A DNA stretch of 64,000 nucleotides from CALBPI01 sp038529355. Its GTDB lineage: Bacteria; Pseudomonadota; Gammaproteobacteria; Steroidobacterales; Woeseiaceae. This document shows, piece by piece, positions 16,218-24,425 of the stretch. Each line of letters begins with the position of its first letter. Within the stretch, counting starts at the first letter, position 1. The notes beneath the pieces are model-generated. The model worked only from the letters and a program-made list of their open reading frames with translations, searched no databases and was not told the DNA's origin. The position numbers and the translations under genes were made by a program. The stretch lies in assembly GCA_038529355.1 (NCBI GenBank), contig JBCBDU010000006.1:1-64000 (forward strand). Direction: 5' to 3'.

Positions 16218-18453
16218 GCAGTCAACGTTTTCGCCGCAACTGACACGGCGCGCATTTCTGGTCGCGGGCAGTACGGCGACCGGCGCATTGGTGATCGGAT
16301 TGCCCGTTGCTGCGCTGGACAATGACGACAACGAGCGACAGCTCGGTTTCTTTGTTGAGATTCGCAAGGACGGCACGATCATCATCGGCTCTAATCAACC
16401 GGAGATCGGTCAAGGCGTGCGCACCGCGTTGCCGATGCTGGTGGCCGAAGAGCTGGACGTTAACTGGGACGACGTGCAAGTCACATCGATGCCGCTTGGC
16501 CTGGTGCGCACCGAGGACGGCTTCACGTGGAAGTATGGCGGACAAGGCGTGGGCGGCAGCACCGGTCTGACCTCAAACTTTGACTTCATGCGTCGCGTCG
16601 GCGCTCAGGCGCGACAGCAACTGGTGCGTGCAGCCGCGCAAAGGCTCGGCGTCGCCCCGGAAGATTGCAGAACAGCGCAAGGCATCGTGATTTGCGACGC
16701 CAAAGATGCGCGCCTGCCCTACGGCGAATTGGTCGGGATCGCTGCAACGCTGCCTCCGGCGGACTCGGATGATGAGATCGCGCTAAAAGATTCCGCCGAC
16801 TATCGAATCGTCGGCACCCGTCAATCAACGGTGCAGGCGCGCGATATCGTGACTGGCCGCATGCGCTATGGCATCGACACGGCAATGCCGAATATGCGCT
16901 TTGCTGTTATTGCCCGTAGCCCGTGGTTGAACGGGCGGCCGAATTCGATCGACGATACACAGGCGCGCAAGGTGAATGGCGTGCTCGATGTGTTCACGCT
17001 GGACGGTCCTGCCATGGGCGAGCCGTACAGTGTACTCGCGAGCGGCGTCGTCGTTGTTGCGACGTCAACGTGGGCTGCGATAAAGGGTCGCAACGCACTG
17101 AACGTCGAATGGGACAAAGGCCCGAACACTACTGATAGTTCCGAAAAGTTCTGGCAGGACAATGAACAGATGCTGGAGCAGACGGGTCAGATTTGTGTCG
17201 ATGACGGTGATCTCGATAGCGCCTGGACTGACGCTGCCACGCGCGTCGTTCGTCAATATCAGATACCGTTCGCAAACCACGCGCCGCTCGAACCGCAAAA
17301 CTGTTACGCATTCGTGCAAAAAGATCGCTGCCACATCATCGCACCCACGCAAACACCCAGTGGCGCTTCCCGATCAGCGGCGTGGGCAACGGGTCTGGAG
17401 CGCGATCAAATCCATGTCGACTTCACCCGCGTCGGTGGTGGCTTCGGTCGCCGGCTGACGAATGACTATGTGGCGGAAGCGGCGTTGATTTCCAAACGCA
17501 CGGGTTGGCCAATCAAACTGCAGTGGACGCGCGAGGACGACGTCAAGAATGACTTCTACCGACCAGCCGGCACGCACGAAATGCGCGCAGGCCTGGATAG
17601 CGACAATAACGCGACCGCGTGGGCGCATCGACTTGCCAGCGCCAGCAAGTACTATCGTCGACCGAATATGCCGGACGAAGACTTGTGGGGCGCCGAGTTG
17701 TACGCCGACGATTTTCCGCGCCGCATCGTCCCCAACCTGCAACTCGAGTATCACCACAACCCGATTGGTGTGCCACGTGGTTCGTGGCGCGCACCGGCGC
17801 ACACGGCGAATGCATTTGTCGTGCAGAGTTTTATCGATGAGATCGCCCATGAGATTGGCGCCGATCCGTTGGACTTTCGCCTCAGTCTGTTCGGCGATGA
17901 GCGCGAGCTCGAATACGGCAATCACGGTGGCCCGACGTTTAACCCGGGTCGGCTGTCGCGGCTAACGCGTTTCGTCGCCGAGCGCATTGACTACCCACGC
18001 GCAAGACCAAAAGGCACGGGCGTCGGCATCGCTGCGCATTTCACCTTCGGCGGCTACGGCGCGCATGCGATTGAGGTTTCGGTGTCAGACGATGGCGAGC
18101 TGTCAATCGAGCGCATTGTAGCCGCGATGGATTGTGGCTTCGCCGTGCACCCCAACGCTGTCGAGGCGCAACTGCAAGGCGGCACGGTTGACGGCCTGAG
18201 CACGGCGTTGGGTCTGGAGATCACCGTGCGGGACGGTCAGATCGTGCAGAGTAATTTTCATGACTACCCGCTCGCGAAAATTGCTGCATTCCCGGCGCGC
18301 TTTGAGTCGCACATTCTCGAATACGACGGCAAACCAACCGGCGTCGGCGAGATGGGCATACCGAGCGCGGCACCCGCACTGACGAATGCGATCTTTGCCG
18401 CCACCGGCAAACGCATTCGACGATTGCCGATTGGAGATCAGTTCAAAACCTGA
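16210..18453 (+). CDS. iorB: Tat-exported molybdopterin-binding subunit, isoquinoline 1-oxidoreductase beta type
   Basis: 747 residues. The N terminus has a Tat signal, LTRRAFLVAGSTATGALVIG (residues 11-30), so the holoenzyme is folded before export to the periplasm. Family features include QPEIGQGVRTALPMLVAEEL (about 60-79), QTPSGASRSA (about 380), RVGGGFGRRLTNDYVAEA (about 408-425) and the closing GVGEMGIPSAAPALTNAI with the catalytic Glu. Xanthine-dehydrogenase-family enzymes of this kind hydroxylate aldehydes or N-heterocycles. The usual third partner (a c-type cytochrome) and the XdhC/CoxI maturation genes are not adjacent here. Confidence 0.92.
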   Translation: MNRQSTFSPQLTRRAFLVAGSTATGALVIGLPVAALDNDDNERQLGFFVEIRKDGTIIIGSNQPEIGQGVRTALPMLVAEELDVNWDDVQVTSMPLGLVRTEDGFTWKYGGQGVGGSTGLTSNFDFMRRVGAQARQQLVRAAAQRLGVAPEDCRTAQGIVICDAKDARLPYGELVGIAATLPPADSDDEIALKDSADYRIVGTRQSTVQARDIVTGRMRYGIDTAMPNMRFAVIARSPWLNGRPNSIDDTQARKVNGVLDVFTLDGPAMGEPYSVLASGVVVVATSTWAAIKGRNALNVEWDKGPNTTDSSEKFWQDNEQMLEQTGQICVDDGDLDSAWTDAATRVVRQYQIPFANHAPLEPQNCYAFVQKDRCHIIAPTQTPSGASRSAAWATGLERDQIHVDFTRVGGGFGRRLTNDYVAEAALISKRTGWPIKLQWTREDDVKNDFYRPAGTHEMRAGLDSDNNATAWAHRLASASKYYRRPNMPDEDLWGAELYADDFPRRIVPNLQLEYHHNPIGVPRGSWRAPAHTANAFVVQSFIDEIAHEIGADPLDFRLSLFGDERELEYGNHGGPTFNPGRLSRLTRFVAERIDYPRARPKGTGVGIAAHFTFGGYGAHAIEVSVSDDGELSIERIVAAMDCGFAVHPNAVEAQLQGGTVDGLSTALGLEITVRDGQIVQSNFHDYPLAKIAAFPARFESHILEYDGKPTGVGEMGIPSAAPALTNAIFAATGKRIRRLPIGDQFKT

Positions 18454-18498
18454 AGCAATCGCTCAGCCTGCCGGCACCCACGTAAACACGTCTGCGGG

Positions 18499-19155
18499 CT
18501 ATAGCAGCCGCCGGATATCGGCCACCAAGTGCGCAACAGACGTACTACTCAAACCGTTGTAGACACCACGGATGCGCCGGTCCTGGTCAATCAGTAGCAG
18601 ATTCTCCGTATGTAGAAAGTCGGCCTGATCCTGCAGCGTGCCCAGATCTTCGTTGGCGAAGTATGCGCTGCGCGCCAACTCGTAAATGACTTGCTGCTCA
18701 CCGGTCAGCAGATGCCACTTCCCCGAGACGACCCCATTGTCCTGCGCATACTGCTGCAGAATTTCCGGCGTATCGGTGCTGGGTCTGATGCTATGCGACA
18801 GTATCAATACGTTGTCGTCATCTAAAAACGCAGTTTGCACGGACTGCAATTTCGATTTGAGCTTCGGGCAAATACCCGGGCACGTGCTGAAAAAGAAGCT
18901 GGCGACGTAGACTTTCTGGTCGGTATCGTTTTGGCTGACGCTCTCGCCGTTTTGATTCGTAAACTCGAACGCCGGGATCCGATGGAAATCGGAGAGCGCG
19001 TCGCTGTCACCACCAAGCCAGTGCGGCGTGAATTCCGCGCTGTTGTAGTAGGGCAGTTCGTCATCGGCGCTCGCACCTGTGGATAACGCCAAAATTGCGC
19101 CCAACAACAACCCGTGTGCATAGACGCGCCATGCTTGCCGATTTTTTGTAATCAA
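18499..19155 (-). CDS. SCO family copper-binding thioredoxin-like protein
   Basis: 218 residues from a TTG at 19155 with AAGGAG seven bases upstream. A signal peptide covers residues 1-30. The thioredoxin-like domain carries the copper site Cys92-x3-Cys96 (STCPGICP) and the distal His182 (FLHTENLL), so all three SCO ligands are present. SCO/SenC proteins deliver copper to oxidases or act as thiol reductases in the periplasm. No cytochrome oxidase is nearby. Instead it ends a same-strand run of MORN, YHYH and Cys-rich genes behind a BaeSR-like pair, suggesting a non-oxidase copper or redox job. Confidence 0.9.
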   Translation of the reverse strand: MITKNRQAWRVYAHGLLLGAILALSTGASADDELPYYNSAEFTPHWLGGDSDALSDFHRIPAFEFTNQNGESVSQNDTDQKVYVASFFFSTCPGICPKLKSKLQSVQTAFLDDDNVLILSHSIRPSTDTPEILQQYAQDNGVVSGKWHLLTGEQQVIYELARSAYFANEDLGTLQDQADFLHTENLLLIDQDRRIRGVYNGLSSTSVAHLVADIRRLL

Positions 19156-19269
19156 GGTCTTACTCCTTTGAAAGTGACCGCGTCAGCATGCCGACGCTCA
19201 CAAGCTGCGTGGTTCACTGGGGCGCAGCGCTTTGGTTAACTGTCCTGGTATCAATCCAAAACCTTGCCG

Positions 19270-19875
19270 TTACGTTGTCGGCAATGGCAGCACTTCATCA
19301 TCCAATTCCACACACAGATTCGCGTTGCGCAAGCCGTAGGCCCGACCGTTGCGATACTCGAAATTGCTGTACAATTTGCCGTTCAATCGCCATGCCTGTT
19401 GCAGCCCCGTCGGCGCGCCGTTATCAAAACTGAAGCGTTTGTATTTTTCGCCCGTTCGATACCAATGCCAGGCGACACCGTGGGGGCGGTCATCGACGTA
19501 GTAGGTTTCCGACCTTCGGTTACCGTTGTCCCACCAGCTGCTCGCAACACCTGAGCGTCGTCCGCGCTGGTAGGTAGACGCATAGGCAATTTGCCCGTTT
19601 TCGAACCACATCGAAAACGCACCATGTCGGCGACCGTCCTCGAACGATTCTGACGTGGCAAGCGTGCCTGACGGATAGCGCGTCACCGCAGTGCCGGTAA
19701 ACACCTCATTGCGATACCGGCGCTCACCCGTTGTCTTGTCGATATGAATTTGCGACGCATCTACCGTCGTGACCTGTGCGTCGACTTGCGGATCGACGAG
19801 CGCGATTACAAACCAGTTAGTCACGCCCAGCAAGAATAACAACACACTCATCAATTGCGGCGTCGTGAATCTCAT
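19270..19875 (-). CDS. MORN-repeat (YwqK-like) protein with N-terminal membrane anchor
   Basis: 201 residues from the ATG at 19875. The frame is open upstream, but that part is antisense-like sequence over the YHYH gene. Residues 7-27 form a hydrophobic anchor (LMSVLLFLLGVTNWFVIALV). About five MORN-type repeats follow, for example YPSGTLATSESFEDGRRHG, FENGQIAYASTYQRGRRSG, WDNGNRRSETYYVDDRPHG and YRTGEKYKRFSFDNGAPTG. The family is often labelled 'YwqK antitoxin', but the repeat is structural and says little about function. It starts 10 bases after the YHYH stop and belongs to that transcription unit. It should face the periplasm. Confidence 0.85.
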   Translation of the reverse strand: MRFTTPQLMSVLLFLLGVTNWFVIALVDPQVDAQVTTVDASQIHIDKTTGERRYRNEVFTGTAVTRYPSGTLATSESFEDGRRHGAFSMWFENGQIAYASTYQRGRRSGVASSWWDNGNRRSETYYVDDRPHGVAWHWYRTGEKYKRFSFDNGAPTGLQQAWRLNGKLYSNFEYRNGRAYGLRNANLCVELDDEVLPLPTT

Positions 19876-19885
19876 CGTCGTGCAC

Positions 19886-20689
19886 TCAGTTGCTGATCCT
19901 GCTAGGCGTGCCCTGATAGTCCTCAGCGAACAGCAGGTAGTACGCGCCCAGATAGGTTTCGTTGATAATGTGGTAGTGGTATTCCTGCTCGCCCATTGAG
20001 TATTGCGTCTCGGAGACGTGCCCGCCGGATACATCCAGATCGGTCGGGTAAGATCCCGGCGTCGTGTAGCACTGCCGCCCAAACAGGAAGAACCCGTCTG
20101 CGATAATGCCAACCAATGCGTCATCGTCATTGGTAATCGCTTTGGGCTCCAGATGGTAGTGATACGTGGAAGGTCCCGTATGCGCGCCATTGCGATCGAA
20201 ACCCGAAATGACGCCCAGCGCCAGCTCGACGTTAGGGCCCTCCTGATCATTGAATATCGGCGCGCCACTCACAGCCAAGCCGACTGGCCCCAGGCTCGTT
20301 GCCGAGCTGCTGGTCGCCAGCGCCGGACTAGCCGGCACACGCAGCGTGAACAGATTGTTGTACTGCTCGATGAAGCCCGGTGACATCCGCGACTCGGTCG
20401 TGATGTCTGGGTCAGGCGGCACGTACAGACCACTCGAGTTATCCGGGTTCCAGTACGCCGACGTATGGTCGGGTCGACCCGTTGCCTCGATCACAACCTC
20501 GTCGCCATCCAGCGCTACCGTGACGTTAGCGCCGAACCACAAGTAGGCGTCGTTGAGTGTTGCCGGGTCATCGTTGTCAGCCACGGGATCGTCGCCGATG
20601 ATCTCGCCGCCAGTGCTGCTACCGCCACACGCAGCAAGCGTCACACACAGCAGGGCGAACGACAGCGATTTCAGATCGCGCGCTTTCAC
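19886..20689 (-). CDS. YHYH-domain lipoprotein
   Basis: 267 residues from a GTG at 20689 that overlaps the upstream gene's stop (GTGA). Residues 1-20 are a lipoprotein signal ending LAA with Cys21 as the lipid site. The mature protein has two YHYH motifs, at 176-179 (GPSTYHYHLEP) and 237-240 (EQEYHYHIINE), with GIIADGFFLFGRQCY between them. These are the defining features of YHYH proteins. The clustered His/Tyr suggest metal binding, but no activity is established. It sits between a Cys-rich exported protein and a MORN protein, with a SCO copper protein at the end of the run. Confidence 0.9.
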   Translation of the reverse strand: MKARDLKSLSFALLCVTLAACGGSSTGGEIIGDDPVADNDDPATLNDAYLWFGANVTVALDGDEVVIEATGRPDHTSAYWNPDNSSGLYVPPDPDITTESRMSPGFIEQYNNLFTLRVPASPALATSSSATSLGPVGLAVSGAPIFNDQEGPNVELALGVISGFDRNGAHTGPSTYHYHLEPKAITNDDDALVGIIADGFFLFGRQCYTTPGSYPTDLDVSGGHVSETQYSMGEQEYHYHIINETYLGAYYLLFAEDYQGTPSRISN

Positions 20690-20979
20690 TGCGAGTCACC
20701 GTCACGACCACCGCGACCACCACGACCGCCACGACGTTCGCCAGCCGGTCGGCACGCCAACGGTTTGCCCTCAGGCGCTTCGCAGGTGCCTTCAACGAGC
20801 TCGCCGTCGTCACCGGTGAATGAACATGCTTGAGCAACCTCGGCAGTACTACAGGCTTCCAGCGCTTCTTGCGGCGGCGTTCTGTGTTCGTGGAACGGGC
20901 TGGCACCATCGGTTGCGCAAGCGCTGGCAAAGTTGCAGAAAAATACCAGCGCGGCAAGAACAGAATAGCGAAGGGACAT
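20686..20979 (-). CDS. Small Cys-rich exported protein with RGG tail
   Basis: 97 residues from the ATG at 20979, with GAGG seven bases upstream. An export signal covers residues 1-20, and ASAC at 18-21 could be a lipobox. The mature chain has four Cys with spacing C43-x8-C52-x13-C66-x9-C76, suggesting two disulfides. It also has HEHR at 30-33, a possible metal site, and ends in a Gly/Arg tract (GGRGGRGGRDG). I do not know the family. The gene overlaps the YHYH gene by 4 bases, so the two are co-translated. Phased direct repeats upstream suggest control by the adjacent response regulator. Confidence 0.75.
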   Translation of the reverse strand: MSLRYSVLAALVFFCNFASACATDGASPFHEHRTPPQEALEACSTAEVAQACSFTGDDGELVEGTCEAPEGKPLACRPAGERRGGRGGRGGRDGDSQ

Positions 20980-21033
20980 GGCAAAACCTCATAACAAACC
21001 AGTGGGATGAGGTTTCAGACTATTCGGCAAATG

Positions 21034-21061
21034 CGCAGCAACCATGCAGAGAATGTGCAGA
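21034..21061 (-). promoter_or_regulatory. Three 11-bp-phased repeats, candidate response-regulator box
   Basis: On the plus strand, CGCAGC (21034), TGCAGA (21045) and TGCAGA (21056) recur every 11 bases, as expected for tandem OmpR-family binding. Read on the minus strand, the array gives TTTTCTGCACATTCTCTGCA, whose TTTTCT-x-CA portion recalls the E. coli BaeR box as I remember it. It lies 55-82 bases upstream of the Cys-rich/YHYH gene pair and just after the response-regulator gene. Confidence 0.45.
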
Positions 21062-21086
21062 AAACGTGGAACCGTGCGCGCCTGCG

Positions 21087-21767
21087 TCACTCCATTTTGT
21101 AGCCAACGCCGTAGATGGAGTGGATCATGTCGTCGGGACAGCCTGCATCGGTCATTTTGTGGCGCAGATTTTTCACGTGCGAATCCACCGTTCGATCACT
21201 GACCACGCGCCCATCCAGGTAGATCGTGCTCATCAGTTGCGCCCGCGAGAACACCCTGCCCGGCTGCTCACACAGCCGCTTGAGCAAACGAAACTCGACC
21301 GGTGTGAGATCAAGTGTCGCACCGTTGAAGCTCGCCTCGAAGCGCTCGTCGTCAAGACGCAGGCCACGATAGTCCGTCCCAGGCTCCTGCTGGATCAGCG
21401 AAACGCGGCGCAGCACCGCCTTGACGCGCGCGACGACTTCGCGCGGACTGAACGGCTTGCAGATGTAGTCATCAGCGCCAAGCTCCAGCCCCAACAGCCG
21501 ATCAATCTCCTCAACGCGCGCAGTCACGAAAATTATTGGCACTGCCGAAAATTCGCGTAGCGCTTTGCACACGGCTAATCCATCCATGCCCGGCAACATC
21601 AAGTCGAGCAACACCATGTCGACCTCGTGTGCTCGCACCCAGTCAGCAACCGTCGCTCCGCTCTCCAGCCAATGCGTCTGGTAGCCTGCCTCGACGAAAT
21701 AATCGCGAAGAATCGCTGCAATCTTTGGTTCGTCTTCAACGATCAGCACGGTCTGCGAGGTCGTCAT
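21087..21767 (-). CDS. baeR: OmpR-family response regulator, BaeR-like
   Basis: 226 residues. The receiver domain (about residues 5-120) has acidic residues at EDE (11-13), the phospho-acceptor Asp55 in LLDLMLPGMDG, a conserved Thr in VTAR and Lys in YICKPFSPREV. The last segment and EEIDRLLGLELGADDYICKP are strikingly like E. coli BaeR. A winged-helix effector domain follows (LDLTPVEFRLLKRLCEQPG, DRTVDSHVKNLRHK, YGVGYKME). It starts two bases after the kinase stop, in the kinase-first order also seen in baeSR. BaeR controls envelope-stress and efflux genes. Here the likely targets are the downstream Cys-rich, YHYH, MORN and SCO genes. Confidence 0.9.
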   Translation of the reverse strand: MTTSQTVLIVEDEPKIAAILRDYFVEAGYQTHWLESGATVADWVRAHEVDMVLLDLMLPGMDGLAVCKALREFSAVPIIFVTARVEEIDRLLGLELGADDYICKPFSPREVVARVKAVLRRVSLIQQEPGTDYRGLRLDDERFEASFNGATLDLTPVEFRLLKRLCEQPGRVFSRAQLMSTIYLDGRVVSDRTVDSHVKNLRHKMTDAGCPDDMIHSIYGVGYKME

Positions 21768-21769
21768 CG

Positions 21770-23206
21770 TTAATCCTTGTGTAGCGTGAAGGTCAGACGA
21801 ATCTCCAAACCACCGCTGCTCGCATGCGCCGCACTGATCTGACCCGCATGGCGCTCAACGATTGCTTTGCAAATGGCCAAACCCAAACCGGAACCGCCGG
21901 TTTCGCGGCTGCGGGACCGGTCGACGCGATACAGGCGATCAAAGAGCCGCTTCAGCGCCTGATCAGGAACGCCTGGCCCGGAATCGGCGAAAACCAGCAC
22001 CAGGCGATTGCCCGACTGCTGATGGGAAATGCTCAACTCACCCGGCGCATCGACGTAGCGCAACGTGTTTTCAAGAATATTGATGAACACCTGCATCAGC
22101 TGATCGGCGTTGCCACGCAGGGGCCAACCTTGCTTGGGCACGTCGGCGTTCACGGCAATACCGGCGTCCATCAGGCGCCGCGTCGCACCCAGCACCGCTT
22201 GATCCAGCACGCCGGCAAGATCAACCTGCGTCATTGCATGCACCGGTTCGTCTTCTTCCGTCAGCGTCAACGTATGCAATTCACCGACCAGCGCAATCAA
22301 GCGATCCAGCTCAGCGCGCAGCGATGCAACCGTCGTGGCGTTGTAGTCGCGAACGCCATCTTCAATGGCTTCGAGTTCACCCTTGAGCACCGCCAACGGC
22401 GTGCGCAGCTCGTGCGCAATGTCAGTAACCCAGCGTCTTTGCGTCTCGCGGTTGCGCTCGAGCGTTTCGGCCAAGGTATTGACGTCCGCCGCCAGCGACG
22501 CCAGTTCGTCATCACCGGAGGCGGCAACGCGCGCTTTGAAATCACCGGCTGTCATCGCGCGCGCGGCGTCGGCCAACGATCGAATTGGTTTGTTGAACTG
22601 ACGGGCGAGCAATGCCGACGCCAACGCGGCCAGCAAAAGTGCTGCGACGGCGCTTAGCAACAGCGAGCGCCCCTGCTGCTCAGCGAAACGCTGACTTGCG
22701 GGATCTTCAAAATCTCGCATTGGCGACGCCATGACAAAGCCGGCCACCTCCCCGTTCACGTCAATCGGAAACGCGCGCGCATCAGGATCGGGTGGCACAC
22801 CGACAACGATCCGCTGATCGGCATCCAGCAACGCCAGCCGCTGAGCCAGCAGCAAGGTGTCTGTTGTCGGCGGCCGCCCAGGCGGTGGCGGCCGACCCGG
22901 CGGCCCACCGGGTCGAGACCCGCGACGATCATCGAATCGCGCGGACAGCGGCTTATCCGAGTGGCGCCGCAGCAGCTCATCCCAGACTCGTGGTTCGCCG
23001 CGTAACGACGTCCAACTCTGCTCCCGCTCATAACCGGCGGCAAGATCGACAACAACGCGCGCCACGGTTCCCCGCTCTTTCTCTTCAACATAGGCCAACA
23101 AGCCACGGTTGAAATTCCATCGCGTCACCAACGCCTGCGTCGTCACGACCGCCAGACACACCAGGGTCAGACCAAGGAACAATTTACGGGTGATCGTCAA
23201 GCGCAT
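21770..23206 (-). CDS. baeS: Sensor histidine kinase, BaeS-like
   Basis: 478 residues from the ATG at 23206; the frame upstream to 23374 is unlikely to be coding. A membrane helix is at about residues 7-25 and a periplasmic domain at about 30-165. That domain contains a striking Gly/Pro/Arg stretch (GSRPGGPPGRPPPPGRPP). A second helix at about 168-188 and a HAMP domain follow. The H-box HELRTPLAVLKGELEAIEDG is nearly identical in style to BaeS. The ATP-binding domain ends with GSGLGLAICKAIVERHAGQI. The Pro-rich sensor loop is unusual. BaeS in E. coli responds to envelope damage, some metals and plant phenolics. Confidence 0.9.
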   Translation of the reverse strand: MRLTITRKLFLGLTLVCLAVVTTQALVTRWNFNRGLLAYVEEKERGTVARVVVDLAAGYEREQSWTSLRGEPRVWDELLRRHSDKPLSARFDDRRGSRPGGPPGRPPPPGRPPTTDTLLLAQRLALLDADQRIVVGVPPDPDARAFPIDVNGEVAGFVMASPMRDFEDPASQRFAEQQGRSLLLSAVAALLLAALASALLARQFNKPIRSLADAARAMTAGDFKARVAASGDDELASLAADVNTLAETLERNRETQRRWVTDIAHELRTPLAVLKGELEAIEDGVRDYNATTVASLRAELDRLIALVGELHTLTLTEEDEPVHAMTQVDLAGVLDQAVLGATRRLMDAGIAVNADVPKQGWPLRGNADQLMQVFINILENTLRYVDAPGELSISHQQSGNRLVLVFADSGPGVPDQALKRLFDRLYRVDRSRSRETGGSGLGLAICKAIVERHAGQISAAHASSGGLEIRLTFTLHKD

Positions 23207-23297
23207 CTCGAAAGGATAACAAGAGTTTATGCGCGGTACGGCCGAGTGCACAGAATCTCCACAGTTTGGATCCGGGCGCATGTCCCGTTGTACACCA

Positions 23298-24284
23298 CTA
23301 GTCTTCTGCGGGCGGCTCGCCACCAATCTCGAGATACCACGGTGTGTCGCCGTAAGGCTCACGTGCAATGCCATGCAACCAGATCAGCGCATCGCGAGCC
23401 GCGTGATGGTAAATCGACGAGTGGCTATCGGCATCTGCGCGGTCGACGAATTTCACTGCCACTTTGTCCACGGCATCGGCGAGCGCGGCGATCAGCTCAT
23501 CCAAGCCCAGTCGCATCGTGCCACCCTCATCGGCCATTGTCAGATACAACCGCCGATCAGACGTCGCATGCTGTTTCAGCAATTCCCGCGCCTGCTTTGG
23601 CAAGCGCCGATCGTCCCACCAAAGACTGGGACTGATTGCGACGTAGTCATCAAAGGCGTCCGGTTGTTGCAAAAATGTTTCCACAACAAATAGACCCGCC
23701 AGCGACTCACCCATCAGCGCTTCCCGGCCGCCGGCGACAAGGGTCTCGACAAATGGCTTTACCTCTTCGAGCAAATGGCGCCGGAAGGTCTGCGAACCAC
23801 CCCAGCCCTCAAAGCCATTGGCCAGATAGCGCGGATCGTTGGCTGCCGGCGAGATCTCCGGTCTGCGATCATGCGTGCGCACGCCCACCACGATCATCGG
23901 CTGTCGTTCGGCGTTGATCAACGTGAGTTGCGATAGCCCGGCGATGTGAAAGAAATCCTGATCAAGCCCACCGTCAATCACATACAAGACCGGCAACGGT
24001 TGCTCAAAGTACCCCTCTCCCCATGCAGGCAATGTCGGTACGTAGACGTTGATCTCGCGTTGCATGCCATAGATGGCGGAAGGCAATTGATAGGTCTTCC
24101 CGAACGCAATTGGCGCGCCTTCAACCGATGTGGGTTCGATCTGCGAGTCGTAGACCGTGTCGGACAACCCCGTGCACGCGGACACTGCAAGCACACAACT
24201 CGTTAGCGAGAGCAGCGCTGCGTGTCTCAAGTCAATACGACGGAAATCGCTCCAAATTCTCTCGAAGTACGAAAAGCTCATCAT
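23298..24284 (-). CDS. Lipoprotein esterase, IroE/Fes-like alpha/beta hydrolase
   Basis: 328 residues. The N terminus has a positively charged stretch, a hydrophobic core and VSAC near residue 36, consistent with a lipoprotein signal. The catalytic part follows the siderophore-esterase/esterase-D pattern: VLYVIDGGLDQDFF, the nucleophile elbow GESLAGLF (Ser near 195), VAISPSLWW, and a late HSSIYHHA supplying His. Relatives hydrolyse enterobactin-type triesters or simpler esters. No siderophore genes are nearby, so the substrate is open. It lies 91 bases upstream of the kinase on the same strand and could share its transcript. Confidence 0.85.
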   Translation of the reverse strand: MMSFSYFERIWSDFRRIDLRHAALLSLTSCVLAVSACTGLSDTVYDSQIEPTSVEGAPIAFGKTYQLPSAIYGMQREINVYVPTLPAWGEGYFEQPLPVLYVIDGGLDQDFFHIAGLSQLTLINAERQPMIVVGVRTHDRRPEISPAANDPRYLANGFEGWGGSQTFRRHLLEEVKPFVETLVAGGREALMGESLAGLFVVETFLQQPDAFDDYVAISPSLWWDDRRLPKQARELLKQHATSDRRLYLTMADEGGTMRLGLDELIAALADAVDKVAVKFVDRADADSHSSIYHHAARDALIWLHGIAREPYGDTPWYLEIGGEPPAED

Positions 24285-24347
24285 GGCACGCTTCTCTTTT
24301 TACTCAGTTGCTGCGATACGTCGATCTCTGCAAAGACTGAAAGCGAT

Positions 24348-24388
24348 AAAAAAAGGGCACCGAAGGTCAAGTCAAACCTTCGGCGCCC
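24348..24388 (-). terminator. Rho-independent terminator after nrdJb
   Basis: On the minus strand, GGGCGCCGAAGGT pairs with ACCTTCGGTGCCC around an 8-base loop, with one G-T mismatch position, and is followed by seven T residues. It lies about 40 bases after the nrdJb stop and separates that operon from the esterase gene. Confidence 0.88.
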
Positions 24389-24425
24389 GCTTTCAGTTCC
24401 GCTTCGCGCAAATAGAACTAACGCA

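Noticed and set aside
17374..17925. 183-residue minus-strand frame
   Set aside because: Antisense to the molybdopterin subunit gene and lacking any recognisable motif.
19270..19875. Toxin-antitoxin function suggested by the YwqK label
   Set aside because: The label derives from MORN repeats; no toxin gene is adjacent and the protein is membrane-anchored with periplasmic repeats.
19270..20268. 332-residue version of the MORN protein
   Set aside because: The first 131 codons run antisense-like over the YHYH gene in another frame; the ATG at 19875 begins a normal membrane anchor.
21824..22657. 277-residue plus-strand frame
   Set aside because: Lies entirely antisense to the BaeS-like kinase, with His/Arg/Gln-rich composition and no ribosome site.
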